In this document: piece after piece, positions 17,355 through 26,426 of the stretch
How positions within the stretch are numbered: position 1 is the stretch's first letter
Layout: the number at the start of each line of letters is the position of its first letter
Source of the DNA: Segatella copri DSM 18205
GTDB lineage: Bacteria; Bacteroidota; Bacteroidia; Bacteroidales; Bacteroidaceae
NCBI RefSeq assembly: GCF_025151535.1
Contig: NZ_CP102288.1
Location: 2,489,501 to 2,553,500, forward strand
Length of the DNA stretch: 64,000 nucleotides
Direction of reading: 5' to 3'
The notes under the pieces: model-generated
Told to the model about the DNA's origin: nothing
Seen by the model: the letters and a program-made list of their open reading frames with translations, nothing else
Databases searched by the model: none
Program-made: the position numbers and the translations under genes

Positions 17355-19451
17355 ATGAATAGTATTTTAGACCAAGACATCATGTTCCTGCCAGGGGTAG
17401 GACCCAAGAAGAAAGAGATACTGAGCAAGGAGCTCGGCATCAACTCTTATAGTGACCTGCTGGAATACTATCCATATAAATATGTAGACCGCTCCAAGGT
17501 TTTCCACATCAGCGAACTCAATGCCGACATGCCCTTTGTACAACTCAAAGGCAAGATACTCAGCTACGATGAGATAGATACCGGCAAGCGCAACAAACTG
17601 CTGGTAGCCCATTTCTCAGACGGCTACGGTGTGGCTGATCTCATCTGGTATCGCGGTGCCCAATACATCATGAAGACCTATAAGGTGGGAACCGAATATC
17701 TCGTTTTTGGAAAGCCAACCGTCTTCAACGGCAGATTCCAGTTTACCCATCCCGATATGGACGATGCCACCAATCTCCAGATTTCAGAGATGGGCATGCA
17801 GCCCTACTACTCGCTTACCGAGAACCTTAGGAAGCGCGGCTACACCTCACGTTCCATAGAGAAGATGACCAAGCAGCTGGTCACCATCCTTCCTCCTCTT
17901 CCCGAAACGCTGCCAAACCATATCGTAGACCGTCTGCATCTGGTTTCGCGCGATGCAGCCATCCGCATGATTCATTATCCGCATTCCCATCAGGAGATGC
18001 AGAAAGCACAGGTACGCCTTAAATTTGAGGAACTCTTCTATGTGCAGCTTAATATAATAAGGTATGCCACCGACCAGCGCCGCAAGTTCAGGGGATATGT
18101 CTTCAACCGCATCGCCGATATCTTCAACGGGTTCTATGCCCATCATCTGCCTTTTGAACTGACAGGAGCACAGAAACGGGTGATGCATGAAATCAGAGCC
18201 GATATGTGCAGCGGCAGACAGATGAACCGTCTTCTGCAGGGTGATGTGGGTTCGGGCAAGACGCTCGTGGCTCTCATGACCATGCTCATTGCGCTGGATA
18301 ACGGTTATCAGGCATGTATGATGGCACCTACCGAAATTCTTGCCGAGCAGCATCTGCAAACCATCTGCGACTTCCTGCAGGGAATGGATATCCGGGTGGA
18401 ACTGCTCACAGGCATCGTAAAGGGAAAGAAGAGAGAAAAGATTCTTGCCGACCTGGCTACGGGCGACATCCAGATTCTGGTAGGCACCCATGCCATCCTC
18501 GAAGACCCTGTGGTTTTCAGAAGATTAGGCGTAGCCGTCATCGATGAGCAGCATCGCTTCGGTGTAGCACAGAGAGCCAAGCTGTGGAACAAGAGCGAGA
18601 ATCCGCCTCATATCCTCGTGATGACCGCCACTCCTATCCCCCGCACCCTCGCCATGACCATTTATGGTGACCTGGACGTGAGCGTGATTGATGAACTGCC
18701 ACCGGGCAGAAAACCGATACAGACGCTACATAAGTTTGATACCCAACTCACCAGTCTCTATCAGAGCATCCGCCGCCAGATTAATCTCGGCAGACAGGTA
18801 TATATCGTCTTTCCGCTGATCAAGGAAAGCGAGAAGAGCGACCTGAAGAACCTGGAAGAAGGTTACGAAACGCTGAAACAGGCATTCCCGGAATTCAAAT
18901 TGAGTAAGATACACGGAAAGATGAAATCTACCGAGAAGGAGGTAGAGATGGAGCAGTTTGTGAAGGGCGAAACACAGATTCTCGTTGCCACCACCGTGAT
19001 AGAAGTTGGTGTTAATGTGCCCAATGCTTCTGTGATGGTCATCCTGGACGCACAGCGCTTCGGTCTCTCCCAGTTGCACCAGCTGAGAGGCCGTGTAGGA
19101 AGAGGCTGCGACCAGAGCTACTGCATTCTGGTAACCAACTATAAGCTTTCAGAAGAAACCCGCAAACGTATTGATATCATGTGCGATACGAACGACGGTT
19201 TCCGTATCGCCGAGGCCGACTTGAAACTCCGTGGTCCCGGCGACCTGGAGGGAACGCAGCAGAGCGGCATGGCTTTCGACCTGAAGATAGCGAATATTGC
19301 CAGAGACGGTCAGCTGGTACAACTGGCGCGCACAGAAGCACAGGAAATCATCGACAACGATCCCGAATGCAATGCTCCTCACAACGCCCTACTCTGGAAC
19401 CGCCTCAGGGATTTGAAGAAAACCCATATCAACTGGGCAGCCATCAGCTAA
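17355..19451 (+). CDS. recG: ATP-dependent DNA helicase RecG
   Basis: Branch-migration helicase that remodels stalled forks and Holliday junctions. At 698 residues from the ATG at 17355 it has the usual length; the longer open frame upstream precedes the promoter and is not coding. An N-terminal wedge (OB) domain, about 60-170, precedes the helicase core: Walker A GDVGSGKT at about 296-303, DEQH box at about 396-399, TATPIPRT, and the C-terminal QLRGRVGRG motif VI. Confidence 0.97.
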   Translation: MNSILDQDIMFLPGVGPKKKEILSKELGINSYSDLLEYYPYKYVDRSKVFHISELNADMPFVQLKGKILSYDEIDTGKRNKLLVAHFSDGYGVADLIWYRGAQYIMKTYKVGTEYLVFGKPTVFNGRFQFTHPDMDDATNLQISEMGMQPYYSLTENLRKRGYTSRSIEKMTKQLVTILPPLPETLPNHIVDRLHLVSRDAAIRMIHYPHSHQEMQKAQVRLKFEELFYVQLNIIRYATDQRRKFRGYVFNRIADIFNGFYAHHLPFELTGAQKRVMHEIRADMCSGRQMNRLLQGDVGSGKTLVALMTMLIALDNGYQACMMAPTEILAEQHLQTICDFLQGMDIRVELLTGIVKGKKREKILADLATGDIQILVGTHAILEDPVVFRRLGVAVIDEQHRFGVAQRAKLWNKSENPPHILVMTATPIPRTLAMTIYGDLDVSVIDELPPGRKPIQTLHKFDTQLTSLYQSIRRQINLGRQVYIVFPLIKESEKSDLKNLEEGYETLKQAFPEFKLSKIHGKMKSTEKEVEMEQFVKGETQILVATTVIEVGVNVPNASVMVILDAQRFGLSQLHQLRGRVGRGCDQSYCILVTNYKLSEETRKRIDIMCDTNDGFRIAEADLKLRGPGDLEGTQQSGMAFDLKIANIARDGQLVQLARTEAQEIIDNDPECNAPHNALLWNRLRDLKKTHINWAAIS

Positions 19452-19464
19452 AGCAGTAAGCAAG

Positions 19465-19520
19465 AGCAGTTCCTGTTATCAGAAAGCAAGCAAAAGCAGT
19501 TCCTGTTATCAGAAAGCAAG
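19465..19520. repeat. 30-bp direct repeat, two copies
   Basis: A 26-bp identical segment beginning AGCAGTTCCTGTTATC occurs at 19465-19490 and 19495-19520. A shorter partial copy (AGCAGTAAGCAAG) precedes it. Confidence 0.85.
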
Positions 19521-19554
19521 GCTAAAAGGTGGCTTCAGCTATCAAGCAGCCTCA

Positions 19555-19589
19555 CCCCCGTTCCAGGCGATTCCATCGCCTGTCCCAAA
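19555..19589. repeat. Dispersed hairpin repeat, copy 1
   Basis: CCCCCGTTCCA, then the stem GGCGAT-TCC-ATCGCC, then TGTCC and an A-rich end. Near-identical copies are at 28165-28200 and 28880-28910; related ones at 52216-52247 and 52305-52336. Confidence 0.85.
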
Positions 19590-19605
19590 AGTAAAAAGTA
19601 TAATT

Positions 19606-19926
19606 ATGGATAGAAGAAGAAAGCCGGCTATCAGGGAGCCGCGACCAGAAATAACCCTGGAAGAAATGAGAGCCATTCTCGAAAACATTACAGAAATAGA
19701 AAGCGCAACAGGCATCAGATACGTCAAACTGCATGTAACGGCAAAGATGATTATCGGTATCAGAGAGTCATCGGGTAAGGAATTTACCATCAACCTCAAC
19801 GACCTCTACCGCGCTTATCAGGAATGCCTCCGATTCACCAGTCCGGAGGTAAAAAAGTATATTTTCATGGGGCATTCTCCTGCCGTGGCTCTGTTGAGAA
19901 TGCTACAAAAGCATGAAACGTACTAA
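19606..19926 (+). CDS. Conserved-looking small hypothetical protein
   Basis: 106 residues, basic at the start (MDRRRKPAIREPRPEI), then a helix rich in Glu, then an alternating beta region (IRYVKLHVTAKMIIGI) and a helix before the C-terminus. No signal peptide and no membrane segment. It stands alone between recG and the M23 peptidase, with no clear promoter. I do not recognise the family. Confidence 0.7.
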   Translation: MDRRRKPAIREPRPEITLEEMRAILENITEIESATGIRYVKLHVTAKMIIGIRESSGKEFTINLNDLYRAYQECLRFTSPEVKKYIFMGHSPAVALLRMLQKHETY

Positions 19927-20011
19927 AAGTCAACTCCTTGCATCTCATTTTCCTAATGTAAGTTAAAAATAAGGCTAGGGCGTTAAATATCGCCCTTTTG
20001 GCTTTAACAAC

Positions 20012-20043
20012 TTTGGTTTTTTGAAGTTTTTTTGTTATATTTG
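20012..20043 (+). promoter_or_regulatory. Promoter of the M23 peptidase gene
   Basis: TTTG at 20012-20015, 20 bp, TATATTTG at 20036-20043. The start codon is 118 bases downstream, leaving a long leader. Confidence 0.7.
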
Positions 20044-20060
20044 CAACGTCTATATAACAA

Positions 20061-20095
20061 AACCGCTACATGAAGGCATTTGCCTTAGTGGTTTT
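20061..20095 (+). terminator. Hairpin with T-run in the leader of the M23 peptidase gene
   Basis: AACCGCTA (20061-20068) pairs with TAGTGGTT (20086-20093), with an inner 6-bp stem AAGGCA/TGCCTT and TTTTT after it. It lies about 15 nt after the predicted transcription start, as an attenuator or the end of a very short RNA would. Confidence 0.45.
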
Positions 20096-20161
20096 TGCAG
20101 AATTTCTTGTATGATTCTGCGCTGTTGACACGAACCTAAAAAAGAAAATAGAAAAAGTAGT

Positions 20162-21112
20162 ATGAGTTTTAAAAAGAGTATAAAGAAAATTTCGGTCGTT
20201 GCATTGTTGGCGCTAACAGTTTCTCCTGTTTGCGGACAAGATCTGTTGGCAAGACAGGCACCTGTAGACCACAGAATGAAATCGCTCGACACACTCGCTG
20301 TGTCGCATTATCGAATGATTGAAGACAGAGAGAACCCTGCAGCCGAGCTGTATGAGGATTTCTCTAACAAGTACGCTCACAGGGCTACAACCTTGCCTGA
20401 GCACTTCCGCATCGATCTCCGTCATTTCTGCATGCCAACTCCTAGTCGCGTTGTCACAAGTAACTTCGGTTACCGTGCTAGCTTTGGCCGCCAACATAAA
20501 GGTATGGACATCAAGGTTTATATTGGCGACTCAATCCGCTCAGCCTTTTCAGGCAGAGTTCGCATCGTAAGATATGAAGGTGGTGGTTACGGTAAGTACA
20601 TCGTGATTCGTCACAACAACGGTTTGGAGACTATCTATGGTCACCTCTCTAAGCAGCTCGTTACTGAGGGCGAAGAGGTAAGAGCCGGCGATGTGATTGG
20701 CTTGGGTGGTAATACGGGTAGAAGTACCGGTTCGCATCTCCACTTTGAGACCCGTCTCTGTGGTGTGGCTCTGAACCCGGCACTCTTCTTCGATTTCCGC
20801 AACCAGGACGTTACAGGCGACTTCTACAGCTTTAACCGTAATACCTACGAAAGCGAATCAGCTGATGCCAATGCTGCCCGTGGCAAGGTTGGCAACGGTG
20901 GTTACACCAGAGAGCAGGTTAACGGCGGCGAAGTGGGAAGATACTACGAACTGCCTGCTGACCACGAGAAGCTCTACCACAAGGTGAAGCCAGGCGAAAC
21001 GCTTAGTTCTATCGCTGAAAAGCGCGGCGTAACTGTAGAGCAGATCTGCAGACTCAACGGCTACCGCAAAGACAAGAAGGTTAGTGTAGGACAGATTATC
21101 AGATACGTATAA
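20162..21112 (+). CDS. Secreted M23 metallopeptidase with LysM domain
   Basis: A periplasmic peptidoglycan endopeptidase or a divisome-type activator. Signal peptide in residues 1-22 (VVALLALTVSPVCG). The M23 domain covers about 95-205: the zinc ligands appear as HKGMD (His112, Asp116) and HLHFETR near 191-197, so the site is complete and it should be active. A C-terminal LysM domain, about 272-315 (HKVKPGETLSSIAEKRGVT), anchors it to the cell wall. A strong terminator follows. Confidence 0.92.
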   Translation: MSFKKSIKKISVVALLALTVSPVCGQDLLARQAPVDHRMKSLDTLAVSHYRMIEDRENPAAELYEDFSNKYAHRATTLPEHFRIDLRHFCMPTPSRVVTSNFGYRASFGRQHKGMDIKVYIGDSIRSAFSGRVRIVRYEGGGYGKYIVIRHNNGLETIYGHLSKQLVTEGEEVRAGDVIGLGGNTGRSTGSHLHFETRLCGVALNPALFFDFRNQDVTGDFYSFNRNTYESESADANAARGKVGNGGYTREQVNGGEVGRYYELPADHEKLYHKVKPGETLSSIAEKRGVTVEQICRLNGYRKDKKVSVGQIIRYV

Positions 21113-21130
21113 AAGAATAAACTCTAAAAA

Positions 21131-21170
21131 AGAGGGTGTGTCATTAATTAATGACACACCCTCTTTTTTT
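21131..21170. terminator. Strong bidirectional terminator
   Basis: A perfect 17-bp stem (AGAGGGTGTGTCATTAA and its complement, 21131-21164) followed by TTTTTTT, with AAAAA on the other side. It separates the convergent M23 peptidase and rseP genes. Confidence 0.92.
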
Positions 21171-21198
21171 AGACCTTTATTTTCGCGATTCCTCGGCA

Positions 21199-22581
21199 TT
21201 ACAAGATGCCGAAGAGTCGCAATACATCGTTCAGATTGGCCACAACAAGCAGAAGAATCAGTATGCCGAAACCAATATACTCAGCACGCTCCATGAACTT
21301 ATCGCCCGGTTTGCGACCTGTGATAATCTCATAGAGAAGGAAGAACACATGTCCACCATCAAGAGCAGGGATAGGAAGAATGTTCATGAAGGCAAGAATG
21401 ATACTCAGGAACGCTGTCATAAGCCAGAATGCATGCCAATCCCATACAGATGGGAAGAGACTGCCCAGCGCACCGAAACCACCTAGACTCTTGGCACCTT
21501 CCTTAGAGAAGACATACTTCATATCGCCCACATAACCGGCCAAGACATTCCAGCCGTATTTGATGCCGGCAGGGAAACTCTCGAAGAAACCATAGTTGAC
21601 ATGAGTAATCTTATAATCGAGCATGACAGGATGATTGTAGAAACCAAACTTCACACCCTCTTCGGTAGACTTCAGGAGAACACTCGACTTGACGGTATCG
21701 CCAGAAGCCTTGAGATAAGTAACCTGAGCTGTAAGTGCTCTGGCACTATCCTGTGGCGTCTCAGCCGAAGCAAGCACATCCTCTACTCTGCCCAATTCTA
21801 TCTGAAATTCGTTGAAAGAGACTACCTTTTTATTATTAATAGCAAGAATCTTATCACCCTTTGCCAAACCGAGTTTGCTGGCAGGCGAATCCTTCATCAC
21901 ACTATCAATCTGCAGAGGCACATACAAATCTACGAAGCGAGGACTGCTCTTAATCATACTGAGCATGTCGAGATCGCCAGGCAGATTAAGCGTCATCGGT
22001 TTGCCCTGACGGATGATATTGACCTGCTTAGCCTCAGAGAGATTACGATACAGATCGCCATCAAAGGTCTTGAACTCACCCAGATCGGTGCTTACCAGAA
22101 TATCCTTATCCTGGAAGCCCAATGCCTTTGCCTCGGTATTGAACTTCATACCATAACTCATATCGCGGGTAGCCACATAATTGTCGCCCCAATGGAACAG
22201 AATCATGGAATAGATGAAGAGAGCCAACACGAAGTTAACCAGCACGCCACCTATCATGATGAGCAGGCGCTGCCATGCCGGTTTGCTGCGAAACTCGTAT
22301 GGCTGTTCCGGCTGTTTCATCTGTTCGGTATCGAAACTTTCATCTATCATACCCGAAATCTTACAATATCCTCCGAGCGGCAACCATCCCAAACCATAGG
22401 TAGTATCCGAATTCTTTGGCTTGAACTCGAAGAGATGGAACCAAGGGTCGAAGAACAGATAGAACTTCTCCACTCTTACACCAAAGAGTTTGGAGAAGAA
22501 GAAGTGTCCGCCCTCATGGAGCAACACTAAGATGGAAAGCGACAGCATCAGCTGCAACGCTTTGATCAAAAATACTTCCAT
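21199..22581 (-). CDS. rseP: RseP-type site-2 protease
   Basis: An inner-membrane zinc protease that cleaves transmembrane segments of anti-sigma factors and signal peptides. HEGGH (HExxH) is at 22-26 and the LDG motif lies in NILPIPALDGGHVF near the C-terminus. PDZ-like regions lie between (around 210-330, with LGLAKGDKILAINNKKV). At 460 residues it is normal for Bacteroidota. It is the last gene of a - strand housekeeping run, 88 bp after dxr. Confidence 0.95.
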   Translation of the reverse strand: MEVFLIKALQLMLSLSILVLLHEGGHFFFSKLFGVRVEKFYLFFDPWFHLFEFKPKNSDTTYGLGWLPLGGYCKISGMIDESFDTEQMKQPEQPYEFRSKPAWQRLLIMIGGVLVNFVLALFIYSMILFHWGDNYVATRDMSYGMKFNTEAKALGFQDKDILVSTDLGEFKTFDGDLYRNLSEAKQVNIIRQGKPMTLNLPGDLDMLSMIKSSPRFVDLYVPLQIDSVMKDSPASKLGLAKGDKILAINNKKVVSFNEFQIELGRVEDVLASAETPQDSARALTAQVTYLKASGDTVKSSVLLKSTEEGVKFGFYNHPVMLDYKITHVNYGFFESFPAGIKYGWNVLAGYVGDMKYVFSKEGAKSLGGFGALGSLFPSVWDWHAFWLMTAFLSIILAFMNILPIPALDGGHVFFLLYEIITGRKPGDKFMERAEYIGFGILILLLVVANLNDVLRLFGIL

Positions 22582-22587
22582 TTATTT

Positions 22588-22675
22588 ACTTTGAACTTTG
22601 AACTTGGAACTTTGAACTTTATGATGAGCCCTATATCCTACGTTCATTTTAACTATTAACTATAAACTATTACTT
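22588..22675. repeat. Heptamer repeats between dxr and rseP
   Basis: Two short blocks: copies of TTTGAAC(T) at 22588-22620 and of TTAACTA at about 22649-22673. Similar 7-bp blocks lie at 23831-23870, 24426-24452, 52391-52421 and 55598-55705. Confidence 0.75.
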
Positions 22676-23830
22676 GTGCATCAGCTCTGTAGCTATGCGG
22701 CGAGCCTCAGCATCGGTCTGCAGATAGACATCGAGGTCGGGATTACTGTCGAAAGTAGCCTTCGCCATCGTCTCTTCGATGATATCAGCCATCTGAAGGA
22801 AGCCACACTCACCTTTGCGGAAGCCGGCATTCACTATCTCGTTGGCTGCATTCACGATACATGACATATTACCACCCTTTCTGATGGCATCGAAAGCCAG
22901 TTGCAGACACTTGAACTTCTGATAGTCAGGCTTGAAGAACTGCAAATCCTGCGTCTTGAAGAGGTCGAGACGATCGCCATTCAGATGCAGACGCTGAGGG
23001 AAAGAGAAGGCATACTGGATAGGCAGACGCATATCTGGCACACCCAACTGAGCCTTGACAGCACCATCAACAAACTGAACGGCACTATGCACAACGCTCT
23101 GCGGATGGATAAGCACCTCAATCTTATCAGCCGGAACCCCAAAGAGCCATTTAGCTTCTGTCACCTCGAAGCCCTTGTTCATGAGCGAAGCCGAATCGAT
23201 GGTTATCTTGGCGCCCATATCCCAGGTAGGATGCTTGAGGGCATCGGCAGCAGTCACCTTCTCCAACTGCTCGTGGGTATAATTGCGAAAAGGACCACCC
23301 GAACAGGTCAGGAGAATCTTCTCTACTTCGTTGTCGCCCTCACCCACCAGACTCTGGAAGATGGCACTATGCTCGCTGTCAACAGGGAGGATAGGCACAT
23401 GATATTCCTGTGCAAGATTGCAGATCAGCTCACCCGCTACCACCAGTGTTTCCTTGTTGGCAAGACATATCTTCTTACGCGCCTTGATGGCATGGATGGT
23501 TGGTTCCAGGCCCGAGAAGCCTACCATGGAAGCCAGCACCATATCGATAGGCTCAGCCTGTACGATATCGCAAAGCGCCTGAGCACCGGCATAAACCTTG
23601 ATATCAGGCTCATCACTGAGCATATCCTTCAGCTCCTCGTAGCGAGCCTCATTGGCTATGACCACAGCAGCCGGATGGAACTTGCGAGCCTGCTCGGCAA
23701 GTTCCTGCACTCGGTTGTTGGCGGTGAGGCAATATACCTCGTAAAGGTCACTGTGCTGTTCGATGACATCAAGCGCCTGTGTACCGATACTTCCCGTAGA
23801 ACCGAGAATACATATCTGTTGTTTCTTCAT
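22670..23830 (-). CDS. dxr: 1-deoxy-D-xylulose 5-phosphate reductoisomerase
   Basis: Makes MEP from DXP with NADPH, the committed step of the MEP pathway and the target of fosmidomycin. At 386 residues it is standard. NADPH motif GSTGSIGTQALDVI at about 9-22, then KETLVVAGE, metal-site DSEHSA, and SASLMNKGFE in the flexible loop. It lies in the same run as rimM and murA. Confidence 0.97.
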   Translation of the reverse strand: MKKQQICILGSTGSIGTQALDVIEQHSDLYEVYCLTANNRVQELAEQARKFHPAAVVIANEARYEELKDMLSDEPDIKVYAGAQALCDIVQAEPIDMVLASMVGFSGLEPTIHAIKARKKICLANKETLVVAGELICNLAQEYHVPILPVDSEHSAIFQSLVGEGDNEVEKILLTCSGGPFRNYTHEQLEKVTAADALKHPTWDMGAKITIDSASLMNKGFEVTEAKWLFGVPADKIEVLIHPQSVVHSAVQFVDGAVKAQLGVPDMRLPIQYAFSFPQRLHLNGDRLDLFKTQDLQFFKPDYQKFKCLQLAFDAIRKGGNMSCIVNAANEIVNAGFRKGECGFLQMADIIEETMAKATFDSNPDLDVYLQTDAEARRIATELMHK

Positions 23831-23903
23831 TTACTTTGAAATTATTAACTTTGAACTTAGAACTTTATGATTAGTAAAGCAAATGAATTCTTCACTCTTC
23901 ACT

Positions 23904-24425
23904 TTATAAGTCGAGCAATCCCTCAGGAATTGCCATTCTGATTTCTTTCTTTTCAGCACTCACCTCTTCGATGAGGTCGTTGCTGGCAGGGATGAGGATT
24001 TCATCACCTGCATCGGTTGTTACCTCGAAAAGAAGGTTGAGGGTAGAATCGTCTACATGTGCTATGGTACCTACCACCTTGCCGCTTACGGCATCTACCA
24101 GGTGGAAACCGATGATTTCTGCCCAGCTCATGTTCTCTTCATCACTGTCAGAGAGATGACGTGGGAAGAAAACCTCGCAACCGGTATAGTTGCGTGCCTG
24201 CTCTTGGGTATCGATATCCTCAAACTTCACGAGCACATTTTCATCGTTCTTAAAACGATATTCCTCTAAATAGAAAGGCACGAGGATGCCATCGATGTCG
24301 AGTACCAGGTACTCGGCATCTACACGGTCGAAAACATCATCTGTAATGGCGAAAGTAATCTCGCCCTTCACACCATGAGGTTTTCCCAACTTGCCTATCT
24401 TATATACTTCGTCACGTCTAATCAT
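23904..24425 (-). CDS. rimM: 16S rRNA processing protein RimM
   Basis: Assists maturation of the 30S head by binding S19. At 173 residues it is standard. The N-terminal RimM beta-barrel has IGKLGKPHGVKGEI at about 10-23, and the C-terminal PRC-barrel (WAEIIGFHLVDAVSGKVVGTI) starts at about 101. Placement between murA and dxr is a Bacteroidales arrangement, not the rpsP-rimM-trmD operon of proteobacteria. Confidence 0.95.
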   Translation of the reverse strand: MIRRDEVYKIGKLGKPHGVKGEITFAITDDVFDRVDAEYLVLDIDGILVPFYLEEYRFKNDENVLVKFEDIDTQEQARNYTGCEVFFPRHLSDSDEENMSWAEIIGFHLVDAVSGKVVGTIAHVDDSTLNLLFEVTTDAGDEILIPASNDLIEEVSAEKKEIRMAIPEGLLDL

Positions 24426-24456
24426 TCAACATTCAACATTTAACATTTAACATTGA

Positions 24457-25767
24457 TTAATCACTGACACGGGTAATCTTGGCACCCAGCGCATTAAGGC
24501 GATGCTCGATATCCTCGTAACCACGGTCTATCTGGGCGATATTGGCAATGCGGCTGGTACCATTGGCACTCATGGCAGCAATCAGCAGGGCAATACCGGC
24601 ACGGATATCAGGACTGGTCATTCTACCAGCACGCAGTTTGATCTTATGGTCATGACCAACCACCACAGCACGGTGAGGATCACAGAGAATAATCTGCGCA
24701 CCCATATCAATCAGTTTATCCACGAAGAAGAGGCGGCTCTCGAACATCTTCTGATGGAAGAGAACGCTGCCGCGAGCCTGGGTAGCCACTACAAGGAGCA
24801 CGGAAAGAAGGTCAGGAGTGAGTCCTGGCCAAGGGGCATCGGCAAGTGTCATGATGGTGCCGTCAATAAATGAATCGATGACATAATGCTTCTGCTCTGG
24901 AATCACAAGGTCATCATCCTCTATACTTATCTTCACTCCCAGGCGGCGGAATGCATCAGGAATAATACCCAAATCCTTGACAGACACATTCTTGATGCGC
25001 ACACCTTCGCCACACATTGCCGCCATGCCGATGAACGAACCTACCTCAATCATATCAGGCAAGATGCGATGCTCGGCACCATGCAGTTTATCAACACCCA
25101 CGATGGTGAGCAGGTTGCTGGCGATGCCGCTGATCTGAGCACCCATCGCATTGAGCAGATGGCAGAGCTGCTGGATATATGGTTCGCAAGCTGCATTATA
25201 AATGGTGGTAGTGCCCTTTGCCAATACAGATGCCATGATGATATTGGCGGTACCGGTAACCGAAGCCTCATCGAGCAACATATAGCAGCCCTTCAGCTTC
25301 TTTGCCTGTATCTGGTAAACATTACGCTCATCATCGTGAACGAAGTTGGCGCCCAGATACTTGAAGCCCAGGAAGTGGGTATCCAGACGGCGACGACCTA
25401 TCTTATCGCCACCCGGCTGAGCTATGGTAGCCTTGCCACATCTACCGAGCAGCGGACCTATCATGAGCACACTACCACGAAGAGAAGAACATTTCTTCAC
25501 AAACTCCAGACTGTCGAGATAATCGAGTTTCAACTCATCACTTTGGAATGTATAGTCGTGACGACTGTGCTTGGTTACCTTGACACCTATCTCCTGGAGC
25601 AACTTAATCAGGTTGTTCACATCCAGGATGTCCGGCACGTTGGTGATGCGCACAGGCTCGTCGGTAAGGATTGTGGTACAGATAACCTGCAGTGCCTCGT
25701 TCTTGGCGCCCTGAGGTGTGATAGTACCTTTGAGCGGATGACCGCCCTCTATGATGAAAGACTCCAT
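24457..25767 (-). CDS. murA: UDP-N-acetylglucosamine 1-carboxyvinyltransferase, Asp-type
   Basis: First committed step of peptidoglycan synthesis: transfers enolpyruvate to UDP-GlcNAc. At 436 residues it is standard. The substrate loop QGAKNEAL is at 19-26. The residue that is Cys115 in E. coli MurA is Asp here: PGGDKIGRRRLDTH, Asp121. Fosfomycin inactivates MurA by alkylating that Cys, so this form is expected to resist it, as the Asp-type enzyme of Mycobacterium does. The rest of the fold appears intact. Confidence 0.95.
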   Translation of the reverse strand: MESFIIEGGHPLKGTITPQGAKNEALQVICTTILTDEPVRITNVPDILDVNNLIKLLQEIGVKVTKHSRHDYTFQSDELKLDYLDSLEFVKKCSSLRGSVLMIGPLLGRCGKATIAQPGGDKIGRRRLDTHFLGFKYLGANFVHDDERNVYQIQAKKLKGCYMLLDEASVTGTANIIMASVLAKGTTTIYNAACEPYIQQLCHLLNAMGAQISGIASNLLTIVGVDKLHGAEHRILPDMIEVGSFIGMAAMCGEGVRIKNVSVKDLGIIPDAFRRLGVKISIEDDDLVIPEQKHYVIDSFIDGTIMTLADAPWPGLTPDLLSVLLVVATQARGSVLFHQKMFESRLFFVDKLIDMGAQIILCDPHRAVVVGHDHKIKLRAGRMTSPDIRAGIALLIAAMSANGTSRIANIAQIDRGYEDIEHRLNALGAKITRVSD

Positions 25768-25797
25768 AAGCTTGTCTACTATATATAATAATGTGGA

Positions 25798-26397
25798 TTA
25801 CTTTTTCTTCTTATTATTATTTACATTCTTAGGTTGTGCCTCAATCTTCTCGAAAACGAAAGTATCGAGATCGAGCTGGATGTTGCCATCGGTAAAACGT
25901 GCCAGATCGGAAGCTACCTTGGCTACATCGCTGGAGCCATGGCTCCAGGTTACCAGGTCGCGATGCATCTGGTTGGCAGTAAGCTCCACGAGTTTATCGC
26001 GCTCCTCACTTGGTTCCATCGTCTTCAGCTTTTCGAAAATCTCGAAGAGCATAGCTCCATAATGGCGCACCGGGATGTGCTGCATAGGATATGGCAAAGG
26101 CTCCGGCTTGGTTGCTATCTTTACAGCATCCGATACATCATAAGGGAAATCGATGTCGAGCTGGAAATTGCTCATGATGGCAAGCTGGTCCCAGAGTTTC
26201 TGCTCATGGTCCTCTACCCCTCTGTTCTCTGGGAACATACGGTCCATGACTGCAATAATGGTCTCTGCACAGCGCTGGCGCTCTTCACGGTCGGTAAGCG
26301 TCAGACAATGGTCTACCATCTGCTGAATCTCACGGCCATACTCAGGCAGAATGAGCTTAGCTCTCTGGGTATTATAGTCTAATCCTTCTATATTCAT
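25798..26397 (-). CDS. DUF4290 family protein
   Basis: A 199-residue cytosolic protein of a family restricted to Bacteroidota. The YNTQRAKLILPEYGREIQQM start, the acidic helices (LTDREERQRCAETIIAVMDRMFP) and KLWDQLAIMSNFQLDIDFPY are recognisable. The C-terminus ends in a Lys-rich tail. It lies directly upstream of murA in the run; a function is not known. Confidence 0.88.
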   Translation of the reverse strand: MNIEGLDYNTQRAKLILPEYGREIQQMVDHCLTLTDREERQRCAETIIAVMDRMFPENRGVEDHEQKLWDQLAIMSNFQLDIDFPYDVSDAVKIATKPEPLPYPMQHIPVRHYGAMLFEIFEKLKTMEPSEERDKLVELTANQMHRDLVTWSHGSSDVAKVASDLARFTDGNIQLDLDTFVFEKIEAQPKNVNNNKKKK

Positions 26398-26426
26398 TCT
26401 TACAATATTTTATATAATCAATAATT

